From Dethiosulfovibrio salsuginis (GTDB taxonomy: Bacteria; Synergistota; Synergistia; Synergistales; Dethiosulfovibrionaceae), in NCBI RefSeq assembly GCF_900177735.1, contig NZ_FXBB01000027.1, positions 1 to 34,525 on the forward strand: a DNA stretch of 34,525 nucleotides, written 5' to 3'. Positions 1-5,743 of this stretch are shown one piece after another. The notes beneath the pieces were generated by a model. That model ran no database searches. It was not told the origin of the DNA and was given only the letters and a program-made list of their open reading frames with translations. The stretch's first letter is position 1, and every line of letters starts with the position of its first letter. The position numbers and the translations under genes were made by a program.

Positions 1-8
1 TCCTCCTC
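1..8 (-). promoter_or_regulatory. Shine-Dalgarno of a minus-strand gene beginning left of the window
   Basis: Read on the minus strand the first eight bases give GAGGAGGA, a near-perfect ribosome-binding site preceded by an A/T-rich stretch. This suggests that a minus-strand gene starts a few bases beyond the left edge. Given the neighbouring genes it could continue the hydrogenase-type cluster, but none of its coding sequence is visible. Confidence 0.45.
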
Positions 9-83
9 AAAAAAAAATAAACAGCTTGACTATTGTATCAAAAAAGTCCTGGCCGGTCATTGAAGAAAGGCTGATTTATGAGT

Positions 84-123
84 ACCTGTAAAAACGCTTA
101 TCCTCAAGCGTAAATTTTTAGAG
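84..123 (+). repeat. Terminus-only remnant of the 237-bp palindromic repeat
   Basis: A short inverted repeat (AAAAACGCTT, spacer ATCCTC, then AAGCGT and a TTTTTAGAG tail) looks like two outer ends of the large repeat joined head to head, with the interior missing. The left half resembles the reverse complement of the right ends of copies 2 and 3 (AAACGCT then ATCCTC). The right half resembles the direct right end (GCGTTT, TTAGAG). It is followed by ACTACCTTATG, which also follows copy 1 at 377-387. It could alternatively act as a weak bidirectional terminator. Confidence 0.5.
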
Positions 124-139
124 ACTACCTTATGGAAAC

Positions 140-376
140 CTCTAAAAACTCACCTTTGAGTCCCCTCGGAGAGATCGTTCCGCCTACGCCCTGTTTCGCC
201 CAATCGTATACTCGACCTGCCTGTTTCGTACGAACCGCCTCGGAGGGCACGTCCTGTGCCCCCTCGGCTTGGGGCGACGTCCTGTCGCCCCATTCGACTA
301 CACGACGGCAGGTCGAGTATACGGGCTCAAATGGGCTACGTCGGAACGATCTCTCCGAGGAACAGAGTTTTTAGAG
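140..376 (+). repeat. Palindromic multi-hairpin repeat, copy 1
   Basis: This is a 237-bp non-coding element. The terminal inverted repeat is CTCTAAAAACTC (140-151) with GAGTTTTTAGAG (365-376), perfect over 12 bp. The outer stem is 164-182 with 342-360, perfect over 19 bp. The inner stem is 205-221 with 307-323, perfect over 17 bp. Inside are the palindrome TTCGTACGAA (225-234), a hairpin with a 6-bp core GGGCAC/GTGCCC (245-261) and an 8-bp hairpin GGGGCGAC/GTCGCCCC (271-291). Both hairpins have the loop GTCCT. The small hairpin after the outer stem, seen in copies 2 and 3, is poorly paired here. The right end abuts the stop codon of the minus-strand ATPase gene. A reading frame through it is an artefact of the repeat. 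Confidence 0.92.
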
Positions 377-377
377 A

Positions 378-923
378 CTACCTTATGTTGCCTATGTTTT
401 CCCCGATATAATCCTTGATCCACAGGGCCACCGAAGGGTCCGACAGGGCCTCAGGCTCCCCCAGGACCTCCCAGATCGCCTCTATGTCCATAGTGAAAGA
501 CCGGTCGTCAACCACGTGACGGTATATCCACCTGATCCTAGGGGCCTCCACCAGCAGGGTCATTATCGACGACGGTATATCCCCTAGAGGGGGCCTGTCA
601 ATAGAGTCGTATCGAAAGGTAGCCAGCACCGAGGTGCCTTTGCCTAAGGTGGACTCCAGTTTGAACTCACCTTCGCAGAGCTCCGCCGACTGACGGAGGA
701 AAGGTATGCCAAGGCCGACCTTTCTGGTGGTCCTGGTGGTATAGAAAGGGTCCACCACCTTACGGCAGGTCTCTTCGTCCATGCCCCTACCGTCGTCGAC
801 CACCGAGAACCGAAGCCATCCCTCCCTTTTAAGCTCCTCCACCGATATGGTGACAGAAGAGGCCCCTCCCCTCATGCTGTTCTCCCCTATGTCCAATATG
901 TGATGGGAAAGGTCCTCAAGCAT
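378..923 (-). CDS. GHKL-type ATP-binding protein (histidine kinase-like ATPase domain)
   Basis: This 181-residue soluble protein is built mainly of a histidine-kinase-like ATPase fold. The N box lies around residues 7-15 (HHILDIGEN), the G1 box at 43-49 (DDGRGMD) and a G2-like segment at 69-73 (VGLGI). No phosphoacceptor histidine domain precedes it, and the C-terminal ~70 residues are not assigned. Similar stand-alone ATPases are known beside [FeFe]-hydrogenase and NADH:ferredoxin-type gene clusters in anaerobes, where a regulatory kinase role is assumed but unproven. The ATG overlaps the PHP gene end by 8 bp and has GGAGG seven bases upstream. The TAG stop sits immediately outside the terminal inverted repeat of repeat copy 1. 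Confidence 0.85.
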   Translation of the reverse strand: MLEDLSHHILDIGENSMRGGASSVTISVEELKREGWLRFSVVDDGRGMDEETCRKVVDPFYTTRTTRKVGLGIPFLRQSAELCEGEFKLESTLGKGTSVLATFRYDSIDRPPLGDIPSSIMTLLVEAPRIRWIYRHVVDDRSFTMDIEAIWEVLGEPEALSDPSVALWIKDYIGENIGNIR

Positions 924-1683
924 CGCTTCGCCTCCATTTTGCCTCTACGCTCCTTCCTTCCTGCCGAAGGAGTGCCTTTTTTACCTCGTCGAAAGAGACG
1001 TCCCCGAGGATCATCGTGGAACATCGATCGCCGTCTATCTCCGAAAGCCGGTGGGAGTCGGAGGACTTCAGGAACGTCCTGGATGGATAGCTATCCATTA
1101 TCGCCTTGGCCTGTTCCTCCGTCGCCCTAGCGGATATCTCCACAGCGTTCACCGGCAGATCGTCGGGGATGAACCCCAGCACCGCCAGGTAGGAAAAAGC
1201 GGGCCTGTCCACGTGAGCCAGTATGGTCAATCCACCTAGCTGGTGGACCTTATGGAGCACCTGGTCCACCGTCCTGTCGGTTCCCTGGACCAGTAGCCTA
1301 GGGACCATGTCCAGGACACCGTTATTCTCGTCTATAACCACCTGATAGCCAAATAGGTCCTCCCTATTGGGGACGTCCGGGAGGGTCTCCCAGACCCAGT
1401 CCTGACAGGCCAGAGCCCTTTCGTAGTCGGGAAACAGCGTCACCACGTGGACGTCCTCCACGGTCTGCACCTCCATACCAGGTATGACCGTAAGACCGGA
1501 ATCTCTGGCGGCGCCCTTCAGGGCGGGATAGTTCAGACAGCTGTTGTGGTCGGTCACAGCCAGGATCTCTATGCCCTCCTTAAGGGCCTTGGCCACCACC
1601 TCCAATGCCCCCATCTCCAGCTCTCCGCAGGGAGACAGGACGGTGTGAAGGTGGAGGTCTACCTTCACAGGCCGGAGGTTCAC
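916..1683 (-). CDS. PHP-domain metal-dependent phosphoesterase
   Basis: A 255-residue PHP-superfamily protein. Metal-binding motifs are visible in order: HLHT at residues 11-14, DHNS at 45-48, Glu71 and His79, His157 (AHVDRP) and DSH at 209-211. PHP proteins hydrolyse phosphoesters such as nucleotides or short RNA/DNA ends. The substrate here is unknown. I place the start at a GTG whose bases overlap the stop of the upstream DRTGG gene (GTGA overlap) with GAGGG just ahead; a longer frame starting about 93 bases upstream would run through DRTGG coding sequence. It belongs to the hydrogenase-like module, where PHP and DRTGG genes commonly co-occur. Confidence 0.85.
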   Translation of the reverse strand: MNLRPVKVDLHLHTVLSPCGELEMGALEVVAKALKEGIEILAVTDHNSCLNYPALKGAARDSGLTVIPGMEVQTVEDVHVVTLFPDYERALACQDWVWETLPDVPNREDLFGYQVVIDENNGVLDMVPRLLVQGTDRTVDQVLHKVHQLGGLTILAHVDRPAFSYLAVLGFIPDDLPVNAVEISARATEEQAKAIMDSYPSRTFLKSSDSHRLSEIDGDRCSTMILGDVSFDEVKKALLRQEGRSVEAKWRRSDA

Positions 1684-2021
1684 GAGCCCTCGGTTAGCCC
1701 TAGGCCGTAGATCTTCCCCGACAGAACGTAGGCCGACAGAGGAGAGTAGGCCAAGGTGACCCCCTCCTGGGAACACCTATCCACCAGATCGTCGTCCACC
1801 GGCCTGCCGGAGGCTACGACGATAAGGGGCATATCCCTGAGCACCGCCACCGCCGCCACGTTTACGTGGGACTGGATCGTTATCCACGCCCAACCAGGCT
1901 GGCCTTTGGCCATTATAAAGCTGAGCAGATCTCCTACGACCACCCCGGAGATCTCCTCCTCCAGGTCACCGGACGCCTTGACCTCAAGGGCCAGAGCCTC
2001 CACCAGTTCGGATATTTTCAC
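1680..2021 (-). CDS. DRTGG-domain protein (first of two)
   Basis: A 113-residue small soluble alpha/beta protein resembling the stand-alone DRTGG domain, also found in phosphotransacetylase N-termini and CBS-containing regulators. Its biochemical function is not established. The pattern that supports the call is an N-terminal helix, a GDLLSFIM segment, the alternating hydrophobic strands AWITIQSHVNVAAVAVL and MPLIVVASG, and a C-terminal ALAYSPLSAY-like end. The start is GTG with GGGGG eight bases upstream. It lies 20 bp after the Fe-S protein gene and overlaps the PHP gene by 4 bp, implying translational coupling. A second paralogue lies at 3773-4141. Confidence 0.8.
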   Translation of the reverse strand: MKISELVEALALEVKASGDLEEEISGVVVGDLLSFIMAKGQPGWAWITIQSHVNVAAVAVLRDMPLIVVASGRPVDDDLVDRCSQEGVTLAYSPLSAYVLSGKIYGLGLTEGS

Positions 2022-2041
2022 AGAGAAATCCCCCTTCTATT

Positions 2042-3340
2042 CTATTTCAGGACGTGAGGCGAGCGGGACGACAGCTCCGCCATCTCCTGAGCCAGCTCGT
2101 AGATCCTCTCTCGGAGCTTGAAGATACAGTCGGAAGGATCGCCGTTGCCTCGGACCACGTCCTCCGCCAGAGCCCTACAGGAAGGCCGACCGCAGGAACC
2201 GCAGTCGAGGTGGGGCAGATCGGCGTAGATCTGGTTCATCTCCCTCAGTCGGATCATAGCCTGCTTGAGGTCTTTGTCCAGAGGAATCCTCTGCCTGGCC
2301 TTTATAGGTATCGGCAGCTTGAATATCCCTTGATCATACCGTCTTATAACCTCCGACTCGGTCTCCGGGTCCATCTCCCAACTGACCTCCGAGTGGTCCA
2401 GCCTGAGATGGGTCAGAAACCGAGATTCCAGGTTGCCAACCCCTCCGATACAGCCCAGGTCACAGGCCCGACACTCTATGTAGTCCACTCCCTCCAGCCT
2501 GCCGAGCTCCAGCTCTCTGAGCAAATCGACGGTGTTTCTCAGCCCCGCCACGGAGATGGTCTTTATGGGCCTCTCGCAGAAGGACGCCACGTGTTTGGCC
2601 TCCCCTCCTCTCAGGGACCACTGGAGATACCTGAGTTCCTTGCTACAGGGGGGGACAGGGCTATCTACGTCGACCCCTCCTGCCAGAAGGTCTCTGACCA
2701 CCTTCTGGACCGACACCGCATAACGGATCGAGCTCTCCCCTCTCCCCTCAGGACAGCGAACCAAGGCGATCTTAGCGGGACAGGGAGCTATCAAAGTAAC
2801 GTCGTCGGTCCTTCCGGTATCCTCCCTCCAGAGGGATACCGCCGTCTCCAGAGGTGACTCTATAGGGACGAATCGCCCCACCAGCTCGGGGTAGTTTATC
2901 TGTATGAGCCGGATCACAGCGGGACAGTAGGTGGATATAAGGGGGAGGCTCTCTGGCCCTCTTCTGTCCACCTCCTTCGCTATGGCGTAGGCGGTAACGT
3001 CGAAGGCCAGGCCCGTCCAAGGGGTTATATCCTCAAGACCGGCCTCCTCAAGCCTCTTTCTCAGCTCCTCGGGACAGCTGTATCCTCTGGTCTGGGCGTA
3101 GAAAGCCGGGTCAGCCACGACAACCGTCCTCTCCTGGCTGGCGAGTAGCCTCCAGTTATCCTCGTTGAGGACTATGGCCCGATCCTCGCACTTTCTGAGA
3201 CACTCGCCGCAGTCGACGCACAGATCCTCTATGACCTTTACCTTTTTGTCGAAAACCCTCATGGCCTCTGTAGGACAGGCCCTTATACACCGGGAACAAC
3301 CTCGACAGCTGGAAAGCTGCACCTTTATTCCGGTGGTCAC
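2042..3340 (-). CDS. [FeFe]-hydrogenase-like Fe-S protein (hydrogenase large-subunit C-terminal domain family)
   Basis: A 432-residue iron-sulfur protein. Residues 12-22 and 41-51 are two ferredoxin-type CxxCxxCxxxC motifs. The central part resembles the H-cluster domain of [FeFe]-hydrogenase, with candidate cysteines at 139 (STYCPAV), 187 (APCPAK), 293 and 297 (CRACDLGCIGG). The classical TSCCPxW signature is reduced to YCP, so catalytic activity is doubtful. The C-terminus has a further cluster-binding set, CGSCGRPSC plus Cys405. Such proteins occur with DRTGG, PHP and anti-sigma-like genes and are thought to be redox or H2 sensors, or maturation or electron-transfer partners. The start is set at GTG because GAGAGGGGG lies eight bases upstream. 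The frame can be extended to a TTG at 3358, but that would start inside the Shine-Dalgarno. Confidence 0.85.
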   Translation of the reverse strand: MTTGIKVQLSSCRGCSRCIRACPTEAMRVFDKKVKVIEDLCVDCGECLRKCEDRAIVLNEDNWRLLASQERTVVVADPAFYAQTRGYSCPEELRKRLEEAGLEDITPWTGLAFDVTAYAIAKEVDRRGPESLPLISTYCPAVIRLIQINYPELVGRFVPIESPLETAVSLWREDTGRTDDVTLIAPCPAKIALVRCPEGRGESSIRYAVSVQKVVRDLLAGGVDVDSPVPPCSKELRYLQWSLRGGEAKHVASFCERPIKTISVAGLRNTVDLLRELELGRLEGVDYIECRACDLGCIGGVGNLESRFLTHLRLDHSEVSWEMDPETESEVIRRYDQGIFKLPIPIKARQRIPLDKDLKQAMIRLREMNQIYADLPHLDCGSCGRPSCRALAEDVVRGNGDPSDCIFKLRERIYELAQEMAELSSRSPHVLK

Positions 3341-3344
3341 GTCT

Positions 3345-3803
3345 TTACCCCCTCTCAAATCGCAAGGTGGCCCTTAAAGTGGTCCCTCTCCCCAGCTCGG
3401 TGTCTATGGTCAGATCATCGGCGTTTCTCTTTATGTTGGGAAGGCCCATGCCTGCGCCAAAACCGAGCTCCCTTATTCTGTCGGAGGCGGTTGAATACCC
3501 CTCCTGCATCGCTAAATCCACATCAGGTATCCCGGGCCCCTGATCGGCGGCCTCTATTATGAGGTAATCGGGGTAGATATAGGCACGAATAACCCCTCCT
3601 CCTGCGTGGATCATTACGTTCATCTCCGCCTCGTAGACCACCACCGATGCCCTCCTGGTGACGTTTGAGGGCAACCCTAGCATCTTGAGGCTGCTCTTCA
3701 GCTTCGTCGAGGCCTCCCCGACCTCCAGAAAACTGTCCCCTTTGACTATATATTCCTCGGTGTAGGCGTCGCTTAAGGAGCCTGACGCTTCTCTATCGAA
3801 CAT
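3345..3803 (-). CDS. Anti-sigma-factor-like serine kinase ATPase (RsbW/SpoIIAB type)
   Basis: A 152-residue GHKL ATPase of the anti-sigma regulatory factor type. It has an N box near residues 59-64 (AEMNVM), a G1 motif DQGPGIPD at 87-94 and a G2-like GFGAGMGLPNIKR around 114-126. Family members bind ATP and phosphorylate an anti-sigma antagonist or bind a sigma factor. No antagonist or sigma factor is encoded nearby, so the partner is unknown. The start ATG lies inside the end of the preceding DRTGG gene (31-bp overlap), with AAGGA nine bases upstream. The stop is 5 bp before the Fe-S protein start. Together with the ATPase at 378-923 it gives the module two related kinase-like proteins. Confidence 0.85.
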   Translation of the reverse strand: MFDREASGSLSDAYTEEYIVKGDSFLEVGEASTKLKSSLKMLGLPSNVTRRASVVVYEAEMNVMIHAGGGVIRAYIYPDYLIIEAADQGPGIPDVDLAMQEGYSTASDRIRELGFGAGMGLPNIKRNADDLTIDTELGRGTTLRATLRFERG

Positions 3804-4141
3804 GGCAACAGTCCTTCCCTAAAGAGGATCCCACAGGCCTCGAACATACTCTTATGGCAGACCATAACGGGCATATCGAGGCTGATAGCCAGATCGACGG
3901 CCTCCTTCTGGGGATACTTGCCTCTCACGAACACCACCGCCGGTAAATCCATCATCTGGGCGGTTCTGACTATCTGGATATTGGTCAGGCCAGTCAGCAA
4001 CAGAGACCCAGGCTGAGCGAAGGCTAGGACGTCGCTCATCAGGTCCGCGCCGTAAACATGGTCTATCTCTATAGACTCAAGCATCTCCTGGCCGTGAACC
4101 ACCTCGGCGTCTATAAAACCGGCAAGCTGATCGAGCCTCAT
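3773..4141 (-). CDS. DRTGG-domain protein (second of two)
   Basis: A 122-residue protein similar in plan to the DRTGG protein at 1680-2021. It has an N-terminal helix (MRLDQLAGFIDAEVV), a YGADLMSDVLAFAQPGSLLLTGLTN segment typical of the domain, and a C-terminal VMVCHKSMFEACGILFREGL. It starts 5 bp after the nitroreductase gene and runs 31 bp into the RsbW-like gene, so the three are almost certainly cotranscribed. The role is probably regulatory or ligand-binding, but this is not demonstrated for the family. The Shine-Dalgarno is weak, consistent with translational coupling. Confidence 0.8.
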   Translation of the reverse strand: MRLDQLAGFIDAEVVHGQEMLESIEIDHVYGADLMSDVLAFAQPGSLLLTGLTNIQIVRTAQMMDLPAVVFVRGKYPQKEAVDLAISLDMPVMVCHKSMFEACGILFREGLLPCSIEKRQAP

Positions 4142-4145
4142 ATCC

Positions 4146-4664
4146 CTACCACCGCTCCAGATGGAGTCTCTCCGCCGGTTCCCCTGAATGGGGCCTCTTC
4201 TCCTCGTCGGGGTAACCTATGGACGCAATTCCCATTATAGGCACGTGGTCGGGTACGTGGATCATCGACCTTATCTCCGCCCCCTCGTCGGGGAGATGAC
4301 ATACCCCCAACCACACCGCCCCCAGATCCATGGCCTGGGCGGCTATAAGCAGGTTCTCCATGGCAGCCCCACAGTCCTGCTCCCAGTAGGATCGGGAAAG
4401 AGGGTTTTTATCCTTATCGGCACAGATCACCACCGCCACAGGGGCCTGAGCCAGCATGGCACCGTAGGGATGGACCTTGGCGATACCGTCCAACACCACC
4501 CTATCCCTTATCACTATGAAATGAACAGGACGACCGTTACCTGCGCTGGGAGCGGCAGCGGCACACCGGACTAGGGCGTCTATTTTCTCCTTCTCCACCG
4601 GACGGTCTTTATACCGGCGGATGCTTCTGCGGGCCAAAATAACGTCGATTAACTTGTTTTCCAT
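4146..4664 (-). CDS. Nitroreductase-family FMN oxidoreductase
   Basis: A 172-residue protein of the nitroreductase fold, close to the usual 165-200 residues. The N-terminal RRSIRRY (about residues 13-19) and the APSAGNGRPVHF segment (residues 39-50) are typical FMN-binding signatures, and the C-terminal half contains GAVWLGV and IGYP motifs. The protein would use NAD(P)H or another donor to reduce an unknown acceptor. It lies 15 bp after the uracil-DNA glycosylase gene and 5 bp before the DRTGG gene, so it sits in the middle of the long minus-strand operon. The natural substrate cannot be predicted. Confidence 0.88.
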   Translation of the reverse strand: MENKLIDVILARRSIRRYKDRPVEKEKIDALVRCAAAAPSAGNGRPVHFIVIRDRVVLDGIAKVHPYGAMLAQAPVAVVICADKDKNPLSRSYWEQDCGAAMENLLIAAQAMDLGAVWLGVCHLPDEGAEIRSMIHVPDHVPIMGIASIGYPDEEKRPHSGEPAERLHLERW

Positions 4665-4678
4665 GATTAAGCCTCCTT

Positions 4679-5260
4679 CTAGGGAATACCCCCGGCAAGC
4701 CAGGGAGATAAAGCTCTAAGATCGTCGAGGGTAAGAGACAGAGGTTTTCCCCGCTCTCTAGATCTATTTCTAAGCAAATAGGAGGGGTGGAATATAGGCC
4801 TTACGGTCAACTCCCTCTCTGCGAAACGGCACCGATGAAACTCGCCTCTCAGGGAGGTTATCCCCACCTTGGTGTCGAGCAAAAGCCTGGACGGAACGTT
4901 CCCTACGGTAACGACGACTTCAGGCTTTAAAAGATCGATCAACCTCTCGAGCCAGGGCAAACAGGCGGCGACCTCCGCTGGCTTAGGGTCTCTATTGCCA
5001 GGAGGCCTACAGCGAACCACGTTGGAGATAAAAACCGACTCCCTTGGGACTCCGGCCTCCTCCATGAGCTGGGACAGAAAACGGCCCGACCTCCCTACGA
5101 AGGGACGGCCGGACAGGTCCTCCTCAGCACCGGGCCCCTCTCCGACGAACAGTACGGAGCTGTCCCTAGGGCCTTCGCCGAAGACCGGCATGGTCCTCTC
5201 CAGGTGTAGAGGACACCTGCGACATCTAGCTACCGCCGAATGAAGCTCCTCCCAGGTCAT
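4679..5260 (-). CDS. Type-4 (Fe-S) uracil-DNA glycosylase
   Basis: A 193-residue DNA-repair enzyme that excises uracil from DNA. Counting from the ATG, the family-4 motifs are GEGPGAEED (about residues 40-48), NVVRCRPPGNRDP (80-92) and the catalytic-loop HPSYLLR near residue 160. Four cysteines in the positions expected for the [4Fe-4S] cluster are visible (Cys13, Cys16, Cys84, Cys100). The ATG lies one base after the stop of the SMR gene. A TTG four codons upstream would also keep the frame but overlaps that gene. The gene is probably cotranscribed with the SMR gene. Confidence 0.92.
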   Translation of the reverse strand: MTWEELHSAVARCRRCPLHLERTMPVFGEGPRDSSVLFVGEGPGAEEDLSGRPFVGRSGRFLSQLMEEAGVPRESVFISNVVRCRPPGNRDPKPAEVAACLPWLERLIDLLKPEVVVTVGNVPSRLLLDTKVGITSLRGEFHRCRFAERELTVRPIFHPSYLLRNRSRERGKPLSLTLDDLRALSPWLAGGIP

Positions 5261-5261
5261 A

Positions 5262-5639
5262 CTAAGCCCCAAGGGACAGGACGGTTATACCCGACAGAAT
5301 AGCCAGGACACCGAGGAGCTTGGCGACCCCTAGGGACTCGCCGAACAACAGGACCGACACAGACAGGACCACCAGGTAGACTATACCCGACATAAGAGGA
5401 TAGGCCACCGACAGATCCACCCGAGAAAGGGCAGCACTCATAAAGACGAAGGAGATCCCAAACAACATGACTCCCCCGATGGCCCAGGGATTTGTCACAA
5501 TCTGCCAGACCGCCCCTAGAACACCGTGGTCCATAAGATCCCCCCTATGGCCGAATCCCGCCTTCATCATCGAGCTAGCGGCGGCGTTTGTGAGGGCCGA
5601 TCCCACTATCATTCCAAGGCCAAGCGAATCCAAAAGCAT
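5262..5639 (-). CDS. SMR/EamA-type small membrane transporter, candidate ArnE/F-like flippase
   Basis: A 125-residue, four-helix membrane protein of the small multidrug resistance/EamA type. Recognisable features are a first helix with GSALTNAAASSMMK, a third helix SVAYPLMSGIVYLVVLSV (the usual SMR signature region), and a last helix LLGVLAILSGITVLSL. In enterobacteria two such proteins, ArnE and ArnF, flip undecaprenyl-phosphate-aminoarabinose to the periplasm. This gene is divergent from arnT and separated by about 100 bp, so an Arn flippase role is plausible, as a homodimer since no second subunit is seen. A GTG immediately before the chosen ATG is an alternative start. Confidence 0.75.
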   Translation of the reverse strand: MLLDSLGLGMIVGSALTNAAASSMMKAGFGHRGDLMDHGVLGAVWQIVTNPWAIGGVMLFGISFVFMSAALSRVDLSVAYPLMSGIVYLVVLSVSVLLFGESLGVAKLLGVLAILSGITVLSLGA

Positions 5640-5698
5640 CACCCTTTCCGATTGAAATTGCCAAGGGGACGAAGACCGTATATCATCTTCCCAGATCC

Positions 5699-5707
5699 AT
5701 TATACCA
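5699..5707 (-). promoter_or_regulatory. Extended -10 promoter for the SMR/UDG/hydrogenase-like operon
   Basis: On the minus strand this reads TGGTATAAT, a consensus -10 hexamer with the TGn extension. No good -35 hexamer lies at the usual distance, which fits the extended -10 type. It would give a leader of about 50 bases before the SMR start. The same 100-bp interval must also hold the arnT promoter, for which only weak A/T-rich candidates (around 5717-5730) are visible. Confidence 0.55.
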
Positions 5708-5743
5708 AGGGGGATCTATATTTTTAGAATTATTTTTGGAGGA

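Noticed and set aside
132..374. An 80-codon plus-strand open frame
   Set aside because: It lies wholly inside repeat copy 1, has no ribosome-binding site, and other copies do not keep the frame.
140..376. Repeats considered as a CRISPR array or insertion sequence
   Set aside because: The copies are ~237 bp, 8-15 kb apart and without spacers, and no transposase or cas gene is in the window.
1680..1776. Longer start for the PHP gene at 1776
   Set aside because: It would overlap the DRTGG gene by almost 100 bp; the GTG overlapping the DRTGG stop has a ribosome-binding site and leads directly into the HLHT motif.
2054..2857. A 267-codon frame antisense to the hydrogenase-like gene
   Set aside because: Shadow frame; the minus strand has the cysteine cluster motifs and a proper ribosome-binding site.
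5643..5743. A PmrA-type box upstream of arnT
   Set aside because: No CTTAAG or YTTAAK direct repeat is present in the divergent region.
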